Shown here: positions 9,501-17,536 of the stretch, in pieces
Numbering within the stretch: the first letter of the stretch is position 1
Layout of the letters: the number at the start of each line of letters is the position of its first letter
Source: DTLC01 sp964555645
GTDB taxonomy: Bacteria > Verrucomicrobiota > Verrucomicrobiia > Limisphaerales > DTLC01
Length of the DNA stretch: 64,000 bases
NCBI GenBank assembly: GCA_964555645.1
Contig: CAZKTA010000014.1
Location: 18,120-82,119 of the forward strand
Direction of reading: 5' to 3'
Notes under the pieces: model-generated
What the model saw: only the letters and a program-made list of their open reading frames with translations
Databases searched by the model: none
Told to the model about the DNA's origin: nothing
Made by a program: the position numbers and the translations under genes

Positions 9501-10306
9501 ATGGCAGTTATGGCGCAGGTTTGGGCCAGACGTTTGTGTGTGATGCTAACATCACCAGCAACGGTTGCCTCTCGGTACAGACAACGCATACTGATTGGGA
9601 ATGGGCAGATAACGACGGGTTCTTCCTATTTAGATATGCGCCGGGTGACTTCCAGGTCAGAGTGCACATCACTACCATGGACACACTACAGTGGCCACCC
9701 CAGGCTTACACGACATGTGGTCTGTTGGCAAGGCAGTCCGGCCCGGCTGGTGCGCCTTCAGGCGGAGCGTTGGGCACCAACGAAAACTGGGTGTCATGGA
9801 CGCGATTCGACCAGTTCAATATTGCTACCTACGCCCGAAATACCACCGCAGATGGCAATACTATACGCTTGACGACAACACCACTGGCCGAAAATACCAA
9901 TTACTGGCTGCTTTTGGTCAAGGATGGCGCCAACTTTCACTTCTTCGAGAAGGCTAATCCGGAAGACTTGTGGATTGAGCGTTTCGCAGGGTCTATAGTT
10001 CGCCCAGACCTGGTCGGCGCAATGCAGGTTGGGATAATCCAGGCCACATTCAGTGCCAATATCGTGATGTCGCAGTTTGACGGCCTTATGCTTGATGCCG
10101 CAGTACCGACGCTTCAAGCGATTCCTGACGGCAACAATGTTGTGTTGAGTTGGGCGGCCGTGCCCGGAGTTGTGCTCAAGCAAACCGCAAGCTTGACCCA
10201 ACCAAACTGGCAAACGGTAGGCGGAACACCCATTTTTACCAACGGCCTGTACCAATTAACCATCCCGATGACAAACGCAACTGCGTTTTTCCGACTGTTT
10301 TACTGA
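6545..10306 (+). CDS. Large secreted protein with three copies of a DUF1349/laminin-G-like module plus Ig-like and fibronectin-like linkers
   Basis: About 1,253 residues from the ATG at 6545, which begins a signal peptide (Lys-containing start, AAAVAVFGFIL core, AGA cleavage region). The upstream in-frame GTG at 6482 would add a non-signal-like stretch, so it was rejected. The protein repeats one architecture three times: a start like FDxPxxYxxxGxxGxxWDGVY, then a D(W)xxxxNDGFF(I/L)(Y/F)(K/R)xxxGDF core, then a WRF(N/D)(E/Q)FxI segment and a VG(I/V)xxAxF strand. Between copies are fibronectin-like segments with an SNxxVYVGSG motif and Big_2-like segments ending in VTV. It ends in a 60-residue domain with LSW...FFRLFY. 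Probably exported and glycan-binding or surface-forming; no catalytic site was recognised. Confidence 0.85.
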   Translation: MKINPVPKTVAAAVAVFGFILSAGADSYLNTFDTPFNYVANGIIGDSFWDGVYLRFGDVPGANAGGYGNGSTLQADTTFYPGYLNLRSVGGDWSGAGNDGFFIYKVVSGDFDVSVENHPYDLSGGLAFDNRAYHFAGLMIRAYHTNNSGAPYSTTLPTDAENFVLLWRFNEFNIDTQIRISTNGANLEYTVTSGMDTNTVRFYRIVRQNETNFMFYVKTNATDEWYQIMGAPTVNGVYRRPDWAGVTLQVGIAQAPFATAPRDAVFDNFAISGPNVVVPSTLPPAPSNVQVTDVNSNSVRITWTSNGGDGSLVVIRENGPLIANPVQGVTYTGNQDFRAAPGLSAANSRIVYVGSGTDIVVTGLGGSNNTYNAAVYSYVNTPSGPVYNTANPATATFIGPGRVASVSFTLTPTQVPRGGVAIPTVIATYNSGDSYDVSGDPASVWESSDPGVILPGYGVLTALGTGTAQVVVTYAGIRGTNTVTVVEPAFMDEFDKPHDYVAQGVVGSLWDGVYLNAGDVPFQIAANLGPQPGRTTNANANISSNGVLTVTSWQTGWEGHENDGFFLYKVVPGDFQAMVNIAGFQVAAWQFVGLQARLFGTVAGTDGPGGTAASPHNWGRESHVNLWRFDQFGITTSARRMLNGATTVENHVDGMAAPYLLLVRINGTNFNYFKRMNPTDPWQPSPASVAAVRLLAQATPGRPMQVGVATATYDSGTAWRTAWIDSFMLHADGLNVGSPPAGSPTGFTNWINLPAGTMTLRWTNAPDSVGSIVVMRAGGPVNASPAQGVTYTASSLFGQGSNLGSSNYVVYVGSGNTVTVSGLTPGVTYYAAIFSYSTNALGQPVYNKQTTAPMLSAFVGALQDIALRVSGRNQIPLGGVGIARVTALYGGGATADVTSSATLDCNNPSVILITNNNLNAVGLGTAIVTAVYGSKTNSVLVTVRNPTHVDNFNVSHNYLLSGTAGTIWDGVYFGAPANHPNNSIPYGSYGAGLGQTFVCDANITSNGCLSVQTTHTDWEWADNDGFFLFRYAPGDFQVRVHITTMDTLQWPPQAYTTCGLLARQSGPAGAPSGGALGTNENWVSWTRFDQFNIATYARNTTADGNTIRLTTTPLAENTNYWLLLVKDGANFHFFEKANPEDLWIERFAGSIVRPDLVGAMQVGIIQATFSANIVMSQFDGLMLDAAVPTLQAIPDGNNVVLSWAAVPGVVLKQTASLTQPNWQTVGGTPIFTNGLYQLTIPMTNATAFFRLFY

Positions 10307-10359
10307 GTTGAATTTGGTTGGGCTTGCGATTGTCTTTGCATCAAGGCGGGCTGACAATC

Positions 10360-10392
10360 CGGTCGGGCGCATTTGCCGAATGCGCCCGACCG
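10360..10392 (+). terminator. Perfect 14-bp hairpin after the giant secreted gene
   Basis: Arms at 10360-10373 and 10379-10392 pair perfectly over 14 bp around a 5-base loop. It is 54 bp past the stop codon. The stem is followed by TAAAAAGAGG rather than a T tract, so it may act as a rho-independent terminator with a poor tail or as an mRNA 3'-end stabiliser. Confidence 0.6.
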
Positions 10393-10460
10393 TAAAAAGA
10401 GGGAAAGGCGACTCTAAAAACGAAGTCCTAGTCATGACTGAATCGGTTTAACGCAAAACC

Positions 10461-11222
10461 ATGTGGTCCAAAGAAAAACCAAACACGTCCGGCTTTACAT
10501 TAATCGAGCTGCTGGTTGTGATCGCCATAATCGCGATCCTGGCGGGGCTGCTGTTCCCCGTGCTGGCGAAGGCGAAGGAAAAAGCCAAGCGCGTGCAATG
10601 CATGAATCAAAGCAAGCAGCTACTCATCGCGTTTCTGGGATACGCTTATGACAACCAGGATAATTTCCCGCGCAGCGAGTCCGGTTTTTGGGCATGGGAT
10701 ATCAGCAGAACCGCCGCAGACGCAATGTTGACCGCCCATCCAACCTTTCAAAAGTCTGCCTATTGCCCGACTACCGCTATCCGTCCAATTCCACCTCCTG
10801 GGTTTACCGACACTGACAATTGGAACCTGTGGAACTTCACCACCTCGTACCGAGTCCTGGGATACGCGTTAACCCTGCCCGGAACAGGCTCGGTGGCTGC
10901 TACAAACCAAAATCGTACCGTGCACCGTGAGCCCATCAGAGTGGGGCCTACCTGGGTGTTACCACCACCACCGGCTGAGCGTGTGTTGCTTGCAGACGCG
11001 ATCATATCTCAACCAGGCCAAAACAATCCGCTGGCGCGTTATAACTATAACTACCTGACAATTCAAGGCGGCTACTCCAAACCGCATTTGGCAGCTCACC
11101 TGAAAGGGCGCTTTCCAATTGGGGGCAATTTGGGCATGATGGATGGACACAGTGAGTGGCGCAAATTCGATAATATGACGGTGCGAACCATTGAGAGCAG
11201 CACACCGACTTTCTGGTGGTAA
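10461..11222 (+). CDS. H-X9-DG-type pseudopilin (DUF1559-like)
   Basis: A 253-residue protein with a type IV prepilin N-terminus: a short basic leader, then G^FTLIELLVVIAIIAILAGLLFPVL with Glu at +5 and one hydrophobic helix. The helix is followed by the KAKEKAKRVQCMNQSKQL segment usual in Planctomycetes/Verrucomicrobia pseudopilins. Near the C-terminus is a MMDGHSEW motif; the preceding His is 15 residues before the Asp instead of ten, so this is an H-X14-DG variant. The leader should be cut by a prepilin peptidase (not in the window). It follows a giant secreted protein, as does the related gene at 52243 relative to two others, suggesting a role in export or display of those proteins (inference). 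Confidence 0.9.
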   Translation: MWSKEKPNTSGFTLIELLVVIAIIAILAGLLFPVLAKAKEKAKRVQCMNQSKQLLIAFLGYAYDNQDNFPRSESGFWAWDISRTAADAMLTAHPTFQKSAYCPTTAIRPIPPPGFTDTDNWNLWNFTTSYRVLGYALTLPGTGSVAATNQNRTVHREPIRVGPTWVLPPPPAERVLLADAIISQPGQNNPLARYNYNYLTIQGGYSKPHLAAHLKGRFPIGGNLGMMDGHSEWRKFDNMTVRTIESSTPTFWW

Positions 11223-11356
11223 ACCGGTGTGCCATGCCTGGCAAACTGAAAGGGGTGTTTCTGCCCTGTCTTTCGCGGGCGCAGCTTATTGTCTCGGAAT
11301 GCGGCTTTTGCAAATCTGTACATCAATTATTGTAAACCCGCACGCCGGCCGGTAAC

Positions 11357-12424
11357 GTGCGCCCGCAGATGGGCAGGTTGTTGTGGGTAGTGGTAAGGCC
11401 CGCTGGCCCAAACGGGTCGCAGACTCACTTCTGCGCCTACGACGGCAATGGCAACGTCGTGGTCCTGATCTCCGCCTCGACCGGCACCAAGACCGCTCGC
11501 TATGAGTACTGGTTCCCGCATAGGCGGGAGCCGTTGCGCCTTGCAGGCGCAGTGGCTCGCCGGAGCCTCATCCGTGTCACCGGCCCTGCCGCCCGCTCAA
11601 ACCCATTCTGTTTCTCCACTAAGCGCACCTGCAATACCACCGACCTGGTCTTCTACGAATACCGCCTCTACAACCCCAGCACTGGCCGCTGGCCAAGTAG
11701 AGATCCCATTGGTGAAAAGGGAGGTCATAATTTATACGCCTTTGTTCGTAACAACCCGGTTTCGCGGTTTGACATTCTTGGCCTCGCCGCCATCGAAACC
11801 GCCGAGAACGCCAAGCGGCTGTGCCAAGCGCAAATTGACAAACCGCCTGGCGAGCAACCGCAGATCACTGGGCCAGCTCCTGCGTCCGAATGTGCCAATG
11901 CGCTTCAAATCTTGTTTACAGATCCGGAGCTCAAGAAGCTATGGGGTAAGTTTGGCGACAAGTGCCCGCCTCCGTTCTTCAAGTGCCTGTGCTGCTCACC
12001 AAAAGAATTTTCTGGAGCATTCATACCTCCAAGACCAGGGGAAGCCAGAATGGTGTATCTCTGCTGGAATAACCTCAAAGACAGTCCGTCCGAGTTCAAG
12101 AAGACCCTCCTTCACGAACTGACACATGCTGTCCAGGACCGCAAAGGCGGAGATGTTGACTGCAAAGAGTCGCTAAAGCGGGATATGGAGGCATACAAGG
12201 CTGAAGGTTCGTGTTCAGATTTATCGAGTCGTTTGGAGATGGCTATCCGCAGTTCATGTGCGAAAGGCGGTTTCTGTAGCGATGCCAACGACGCAGCGGC
12301 GGCTTTTGATGAGTTGAAGAGTTGGTTCAACTCCGAACCTGGCAACGCGAGCGGCTTTCGCGCTGCTCCAAGTTTCCCGGGGGCGGGGAGAAACTATAGT
12401 TGGTCATGCTCAACGTGTTTCTGA
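11357..12424 (+). CDS. Orphan RHS tip with C-terminal zincin toxin-like domain
   Basis: A 355-codon frame starting at GTG. Residues 20-143 are the end of an RHS core: YDGNGNVV, YEYRLYNPSTGRWPSRDPIG and NLYAFVRNNPVSRFDILGLA. The PxxxxDxxGL boundary is where polymorphic toxins switch to a variable C-terminus. Residues 145-355 are Cys-rich and carry HELTH (253-257) with a downstream Glu278 in DMEAY, a gluzincin-like metallopeptidase arrangement. The thousand-residue RHS shell that should precede it is missing; a stop lies just upstream, so this is a truncated or displaced tip, perhaps a reservoir for recombination. A palindromic insert (11514-11567) disrupts the core in frame. Without a signal or shell it may not be delivered. 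The next gene starts 4 bp later. Confidence 0.8.
   Translation: MRPQMGRLLWVVVRPAGPNGSQTHFCAYDGNGNVVVLISASTGTKTARYEYWFPHRREPLRLAGAVARRSLIRVTGPAARSNPFCFSTKRTCNTTDLVFYEYRLYNPSTGRWPSRDPIGEKGGHNLYAFVRNNPVSRFDILGLAAIETAENAKRLCQAQIDKPPGEQPQITGPAPASECANALQILFTDPELKKLWGKFGDKCPPPFFKCLCCSPKEFSGAFIPPRPGEARMVYLCWNNLKDSPSEFKKTLLHELTHAVQDRKGGDVDCKESLKRDMEAYKAEGSCSDLSSRLEMAIRSSCAKGGFCSDANDAAAAFDELKSWFNSEPGNASGFRAAPSFPGAGRNYSWSCSTCF
11514..11567. repeat. Three-hairpin palindromic element inserted in frame in the RHS core
   Basis: Three consecutive perfect inverted repeats lie side by side: TCCCGC/GCGGGA (11514-11519, 11524-11529), TGCGCC/GGCGCA (11535-11540, 11546-11551) and GGCTC/GAGCC (11554-11558, 11563-11567). 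The encoded residues interrupt the usual RHS YEYGPFGE...RVTG stretch and read as Arg/Ala/Leu-rich filler. It looks like a REP-type element landed without breaking the frame. No second copy was noticed in this window. Confidence 0.6.
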
Positions 12425-12427
12425 ACC

Positions 12428-13024
12428 ATGAAAGCTCGAACATTGCTCCTGGCTCTTTGCCTGATGGGAACACGGGAGATGCACGCCACAAATCAAGTTG
12501 CCATTGTGACGAGTAATCCGCCCGGTCTCGTTCGGTTGAGCACAAATCTGATGGAATTTGCTGAGGCTGCGTTGTCCGCAGACGACGCAAAGAAAGCTGA
12601 CATCATCAAACTGATTGCATGGGCAGCTAAGTCTTCAGATGTGTCTTCGCCACCGCAACTGAGTGAGGAAGTGATTGTTTTGGTGCATTGGAATCAGGAA
12701 GGGACAAAAGGTCATTGGTGTCTAGCCCATGTGATGCGCGGCAGCGACGACGCACAACGTACTTGGGCTTGGTGGGGCAGCCAACCTGTCTTTCCGACCA
12801 GAATGATGTATGACTCCGGACCGTCAGACGGTGAAATCGCCCAGTTCATCAGGGCTACGAGTTTTGGCTATAATGAACACGACCCGCATCTTCATGTGCT
12901 CCGCGTGGTTTGCTACCGAGATGCGCAATCAATCGTCAGAACGTTGATCGAAGGCATCTCCGAATCGGAGAAATCGGAGCGTCGTGCGAAATTGCTATCC
13001 GTGTTCTGGCATCGCAGACAATGA
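12428..13024 (+). CDS. Candidate immunity protein for the RHS zincin toxin; otherwise unknown
   Basis: A 198-residue protein starting 4 bp after the RHS tip, the position where cognate immunity genes normally sit. The N-terminus (MKARTLLLALCLMGTREMHA) looks like a signal peptide, so the mature protein may be periplasmic. The body is rich in Trp and His, with VHWNQEG, HWCLAHV and WAWWGSQ segments and an acidic EGISESEKSE stretch near the end. I do not recognise a family. Position suggests that it neutralises the metallopeptidase domain encoded just upstream, but no sequence feature proves this; it could also be an unrelated lipid-free periplasmic protein. Confidence 0.55.
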   Translation: MKARTLLLALCLMGTREMHATNQVAIVTSNPPGLVRLSTNLMEFAEAALSADDAKKADIIKLIAWAAKSSDVSSPPQLSEEVIVLVHWNQEGTKGHWCLAHVMRGSDDAQRTWAWWGSQPVFPTRMMYDSGPSDGEIAQFIRATSFGYNEHDPHLHVLRVVCYRDAQSIVRTLIEGISESEKSERRAKLLSVFWHRRQ

Positions 13025-13520
13025 TTGGTCGGCTGTCCCGCCAAAAGGTGTGAAGGAAACTAGCGCCGCTCAGGCCTTGGCCCGAGAGAGAGGTTTCAGG
13101 CGGCGGTGCGTGGGGGCAAATGGTCTTTCTCTCACGGGCCAAGCGGGAGGCAGGTCGGCCGCCGGCCACGCTGCACTTGATGTCAAATGACTGATCTTAA
13201 CCTGGAAGCCGCAATCGGGATGAACCGGGAACCACGCGAACCGCAAAGGCTGAATGCCGAATTGCCCCGCGTACGAACTTGCGCCCGCTGGGTCAAGAGC
13301 GGTGCGATCCGATCTCCATGTTCTTTCGGGTATTTCGCGTCTTTGGCGGTTTCAATTGCGAGGTCAAGGTTCAAGCACCAAAGCAGATTCGGACTCGCCG
13401 CACCGCCTTTGTTCCGCTTTGCTTGCTCGCTGCGGAGTGCAGCACGGTCGGTAATCGGGGGCCGTTTTTGAGCTTTGACGATCCGGCCCGTTGGCGGAAA
13501 ATGTCGGATAAGCGTTGAGC
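13025..13520. repeat. Gene-poor stretch with degenerate repeat-like sequence
   Basis: About 500 bp with no credible gene. An imperfect inverted repeat with GGCCCGAGAGAGAG and TCTCTCACGGGCC arms spans roughly 13078-13141. Between about 13190 and 13375 the sequence has the flavour of low-complexity intergenic repeats in this group: one strand reads MNREPREPQRLNAE, the other ETAKDAKYPKEHGDRIAP. I treat both as pseudo-coding repeats, not genes. The region separates the RHS module from the next small gene. Confidence 0.45.
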
Positions 13521-13799
13521 ATGAGACGTTGGTTCACGATCGCATTGAGCTTGCTGGTGTTGGTGGTTTTGTTTGCAGCCACCGGGCTTGGGTGTGCAGC
13601 CACGGTCAGTCCGACCGGCTGCGCGCATGTGGCGAAGGAATTCAGCCAGGCATGGACAAGCAAAACGTTGCTCCGTGGTTATGTGATCGGGGATGATGTT
13701 CTGGGCTACAAAGCGGGCCGAGCGGTTCAGAGCCAAGTTGGTTGTTGTATGATTACCGTGGTATCAAAAGGCAACGGGCGAGTGCTAGTGCCGGCGTGA
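13521..13799 (+). CDS. Possible small exported protein, unknown
   Basis: A 92-residue frame from the ATG at 13521 with a strong signal-peptide-like start: MRRWFTIAL followed by LLVLVVLFAATGLGCAA. The remaining 65 residues (SPTGCAHVAKEFSQAW and LLRGYVIGDDVLGYKAGRAVQSQ) are not a family I recognise. A Cys after the hydrophobic core (TGLGC) could serve as a lipobox, which would make it a lipoprotein. It stands alone between repeat-like sequence and an unassigned stretch, so it may be a genuine small gene or a remnant of a larger one. Confidence 0.35.
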   Translation: MRRWFTIALSLLVLVVLFAATGLGCAATVSPTGCAHVAKEFSQAWTSKTLLRGYVIGDDVLGYKAGRAVQSQVGCCMITVVSKGNGRVLVPA

Positions 13800-14282
13800 G
13801 GGCGGTCATGTAGGAATTTGGTGTTGGTAGAAAAATCACTGTGTCGTGGATGTGCCCGGTTTTTTGGCATGGCCGGGGTCGAATGCATAATTGAGCAAGG
13901 TGATGGTGATTTAGTTCTCTTGTGAGGCACGACGCTTGGGATTGGGATGCTTGAGATTGCCAAGGGGTGGACGGTATTTCTGTGCACGGCAGCCATGGGC
14001 GGCACCGTTGGAGCGTGCATAGTGCAGGAATTGAACGATGCTGGCTGCACTGACATTTGCGCCATCGAGAGAGGGAGTGGGGAAAGACTCGGCGTCGTTG
14101 CATTTACCCATGACAGGTTGTCATTGTGACGCTTGCTTGTTTGGTGGCCTGGTTGATTGCGGTTTTTGTGTGCGCATGGTTGCGTGGAGAATGGCAAATC
14201 CGGGTTTTTACGCATTGGGAATTTCTTGTGTTGTGTGGGGGTATGTCTCTGGATATGCTGGGATGTAGCGATGTTCAATTGA
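13800..14282. other. Unassigned stretch before the GH16-like pseudogene
   Basis: About 480 bp, strongly G/T-rich on the plus strand. Short plus-strand frames at 13947-14129 and 14126-14353 have hydrophobic runs but no family resemblance. A long minus-strand frame (13727-14500) overlaps the start of the next gene and is a compositional shadow. I see no RNA gene here. Confidence 0.4.
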
Positions 14283-15622
14283 GTGAATGCGATTCGAGCG
14301 TATCCTGTGTTGCGGTTGTATTGTGGGCTTGTTCTGCTTTGGCTGGTGGTTAGTGGTTTGTGCGCGTGTTTTATAACAAACCTGCCTATGTACGGTTCAT
14401 TCGATAACCTGGCCGGCAGGGTAAGTGGTGTCGAGCCTGTCATGTGCCATGTTGCGGTGCACATTTTTGTGCCGCCGTATGGGTGGTACACAAAGCCCAC
14501 GTGCGCACAACCGCTTACGGTTATTCAGCAAGACGGCAGTTGGGTTGCAGATATTACTACTGGTGGCATTGATGAGTTGGCTACACGTGTTGCTGCGTTA
14601 CTAGTGCCGACAAATTTCAGTGCGGATTGTGTATTTGGGCTGCGGTTTTTGCCGACGAATGTGTTTGGGCAAGCGTTGGCAAGCGCCGTTGTAACACGTC
14701 AACGTGCGGGTGTTTGCTGGCTGCGCTTTTCCGGGCTTGATTGGTGGGTCAAAAGCAGCTCAGAGCCTGTGGGGCGGGGTCCGAATTATTTCTCTGACAG
14801 CCGAACAACGTGTGGATTGACGAAATTGGCAGGTTGCATTTGCGGATCGCGCACAAAGCTGGTCGGTGGGAATGCGCTGAAGTTGTAAGTGCGCATACGT
14901 TTGGGTTCGGTTGGTACAGGTTTTTGATCGAGTCGAGGCTGGACAACCTCGACACGAACATAGTGCTTGGTCTTTTCAGTTGGAGTGATGATCCGGTTTG
15001 GGCGCATCGCGAGATTGATTTCGAGCGGTTGTGCATGGATACGAGCGGTCGTGTTGATGGCAACAATTTTCAGTTTGTTGTGCAGCCGTGGGAAATACCT
15101 GGGCACGTGCAACGATTCAACATTCCACAGGATGCAACCAGCTCGGTGCATGCGTTTTGCTGGGAACCAACCCGTGTACGGTTCCGGAGCCGGGCTGGTG
15201 GGATCACGCCATCAGATGCAACAACTAACGTGCTCAAGAGCTGGGTTTGCACGCTTGCGACACCGCAGCCGGGAGACGAAAACATCCGGCTCAACCTGTG
15301 GCTGTTCAACGGCAACCGGCCCGCGAACGGGCAAGAAGCCGAGGTGATCATCAGCCGAGTTGATTATTCTGAGTTGGTGCGGCTGTTTGCGCCTGTTATG
15401 TACCGGGTAAGTTTGATCGGTACAAACATTGAGTTGGTCGGCACAGACGGCGTGCCTGGCGGTGCGTACCGATTATTATCGAGCACCAATTTTGTTTTGC
15501 CTTTGAATGCATGGACGCTGCTGCAAACGAACTGGTTTGATGCGGCAAGGAATTTCGCATGCACGGTCAGTGTGGCAGGCGAGCAACAGCCATGCAGATT
15601 TTTCCTGGTACAGCAACATTGA
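14283..15622 (+). pseudogene. Secreted GH16/concanavalin-like protein, interrupted by one frameshift
   Basis: Two frames join into one protein. Frame 1 (14283-14888) has a GTG start, a signal-peptide-like leader and a domain with GSFDNLAGRVSG, PPYGWYTKP and GGIDELATRVAA. It continues to GPNYFSDS at about 14800. The expected next residues, NNVWIDEIGRLHLRI, are present in the frame of 14810-15622, so one base is missing around 14800-14803. The second part has a GH16-like core: FGFGWYRF, LDNLDTNIVLGLFSWSD and HREIDFE. The C-terminus (AYRLLSSTNF...WTLLQTNWFD...CRFFLV) matches the short terminal domain of other secreted proteins here. Frameshift could be real decay or a sequencing error; the rest shows no other lesions. 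Confidence 0.75.
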
Positions 15623-15630
15623 TGCGCTGG

Positions 15631-15678
15631 GCGTGTTGTAGTGTTGGGAGCGTACACGCACAGGGACTGTTTTTTTTG
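15631..15678 (+). terminator. Possible terminator after the GH16-like pseudogene
   Basis: GCGTGT (15631-15636) can pair with ACACGC (15654-15659), followed by a small ACAG/CTGT hairpin leading directly into a run of T (15670-15677). The T tract makes termination plausible although the stems are short. Confidence 0.35.
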
Positions 15679-15783
15679 AGAATTGGCTCAGATTTGAAAT
15701 GGCAACAAAAATCTTTGGTTTGACACGCAACTTTCCTACGCTTGCGTTGTAGTATTAAGCACTGAGAATTTGCGAGACGCGAA

Positions 15784-17535
15784 ATGGGTTTTACTTCGAT
15801 TAGAACTCTTTTGGCTGAGGTAGCGAATGCGACGCCCGAGCAGTTCGAGCAATGGCATCGGGCATGGCAGGTTAGCGTGCAAAACGGCTCTCAGGAACCG
15901 TTGCTTTCGTTCATCAGCCGCGAATGCGGCATGACAAACGAGCAGTTCCTGGAAAGGTTGGCGGCCAGGCTCGGCTGGCCGTACGTTGATTTGCGTAAGT
16001 TAGCCGTACCACCCGAGGCGCGGAGTAAAATCTCGACCAAGGTCGCCTTTCAATATTTGGTCATTCCCACACGGTTTGAGAACGGCACTTTGGAGGTTGC
16101 AGTAAGCGACCCGTTCGACACAGCGATGTTGAACGCGGTGCGGTTTGACGCGGGAGTGCCGGTTGAATTTGCGCTTGCGCCCAAGGACGAGATCGAAAAG
16201 GCGCTGAAAAGGTATTACGGCGTTGGTGCCGAGACACTCGAGGAACTCAAGGAAGAAGAAGAACCGATCGAGCTGCTGGTGAGCGAAGACAAGGAAATCA
16301 CCGGCACCGACCAGGAAGCAAGTGTCATCAAGTTTGTGAACCAGATTATCTGGGAAGCTTACAAGGACCGCGCCACGGATATCCATATCGAGCCGTGTGA
16401 AGATGAGCTGCGTATACGCTATCGCATAGACGGCATTTTGCATCAGACACCTGTACCTCCCCAACTGAAACGGTATCAGGCAGCGTTGATCTCACGTATC
16501 AAGGTCATGAGCGGCATGAACATAGCCGAGAAACGCCTGCCGCAAGACGGCCGAATCAACGTGCGGATCAAGGGCGAAGAAATAGACATTCGCGTCTCGA
16601 CGGTGCCGACTGTGTACGGCGAGAGCGTGTCGTTGCGGTTACTATCGCGCGGCAAGATTTTCCTGAGTTTGGACAAGCTCGGTTTTTCGCCCAAGGACGA
16701 GGCGATAATACGCGAGTTGATTGTCAAGCCGCACGGGATTTTGTTGATCACGGGACCGACCGGTTCGGGCAAGTCAACTTCGCTTTACGCAATGTTGGCA
16801 ACGATAAACTCGATTCACAAACGCATCATAACAATCGAAGAACCGGTCGAATACGAACTGAAGGGGATCAACCAGATTGCAGTGCGCCCTGAGATCGGGC
16901 TTACATTTGCCATGGGACTGCGCCATATATTGCGTCAAGACCCGAACGTGATCATGGTGGGCGAGATTCGCGACCTTGAGACGGCTGAGATCGCAATTCG
17001 CGCGGCGCTGACTGGGCACCTAGTGTTCAGCACATTGCACACAAACGACGCTCCGAGTGCGTTTACGCGGTTGATAGATATGGGCATCGAACCGTTTTTG
17101 GTTGCCTCCTCGATTGAAGCGGTTATTGCGCAACGGCTCGTGCGCACTATTTGTCCGGTGTGCAAGACCGAGCAAAAGATCGAACGCAGTTACCTGAAGC
17201 GAATTGGTTTCCCCGAAGACGAGATTGAGACGACGACATTTTGGCGCGGTGCAGGGTGCGAGGATTGCAGGCAGTTGGGTTACCAGGGCAGAATCGCAAT
17301 TTACGAGTTGTTGCTTGTGACGGAGACGCTGCGTCCGTTGATTTTGAACCGTGCGCCTGCCTCGACAATCGCAGCCAAAGCAATCGAGACCGGCATGCGC
17401 ACGTTGCGCGACGACGGGTGGAACAAGGTCAAGGCTGGCATCACAACCGTCGAGGAGGTACTGCGCGTGACACAAATCGAGGAACACCTCGATGCGTTGA
17501 TCGAGGACAAGGCGGAAATTTTGGCCAAAGGTTGA
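15784..17535 (+). CDS. Type II secretion/type IV pilus assembly ATPase (GspE/PilB)
   Basis: A 583-residue cytoplasmic hexameric ATPase. The N-terminal MshEN-like domain (residues about 40-150) is followed by the ATPase core: DIHIEP near 199, Walker A GPTGSGKST (324-332), Asp box region, Walker B-type GEIRD (393-397), LHTND (His box, 419-423) and a zinc-binding set beginning with CPVC at 457-460 and closing with a CEDC pair. The tetracysteine and MshEN domain point to the assembly (GspE/PilB) rather than retraction (PilT) class. It powers addition of pseudopilins to the growing fibre. It is the first gene of a four-gene operon; the next starts one base after its stop. Confidence 0.95.
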   Translation: MGFTSIRTLLAEVANATPEQFEQWHRAWQVSVQNGSQEPLLSFISRECGMTNEQFLERLAARLGWPYVDLRKLAVPPEARSKISTKVAFQYLVIPTRFENGTLEVAVSDPFDTAMLNAVRFDAGVPVEFALAPKDEIEKALKRYYGVGAETLEELKEEEEPIELLVSEDKEITGTDQEASVIKFVNQIIWEAYKDRATDIHIEPCEDELRIRYRIDGILHQTPVPPQLKRYQAALISRIKVMSGMNIAEKRLPQDGRINVRIKGEEIDIRVSTVPTVYGESVSLRLLSRGKIFLSLDKLGFSPKDEAIIRELIVKPHGILLITGPTGSGKSTSLYAMLATINSIHKRIITIEEPVEYELKGINQIAVRPEIGLTFAMGLRHILRQDPNVIMVGEIRDLETAEIAIRAALTGHLVFSTLHTNDAPSAFTRLIDMGIEPFLVASSIEAVIAQRLVRTICPVCKTEQKIERSYLKRIGFPEDEIETTTFWRGAGCEDCRQLGYQGRIAIYELLLVTETLRPLILNRAPASTIAAKAIETGMRTLRDDGWNKVKAGITTVEEVLRVTQIEEHLDALIEDKAEILAKG

Positions 17536-17536
17536 C

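Noticed and set aside
13727..14500. A 257-codon minus-strand frame
   Set aside because: His/Pro/Thr-rich with no motif, and antisense to the signal-peptide part of the GH16-like gene; it arises from the G/T-rich plus strand.
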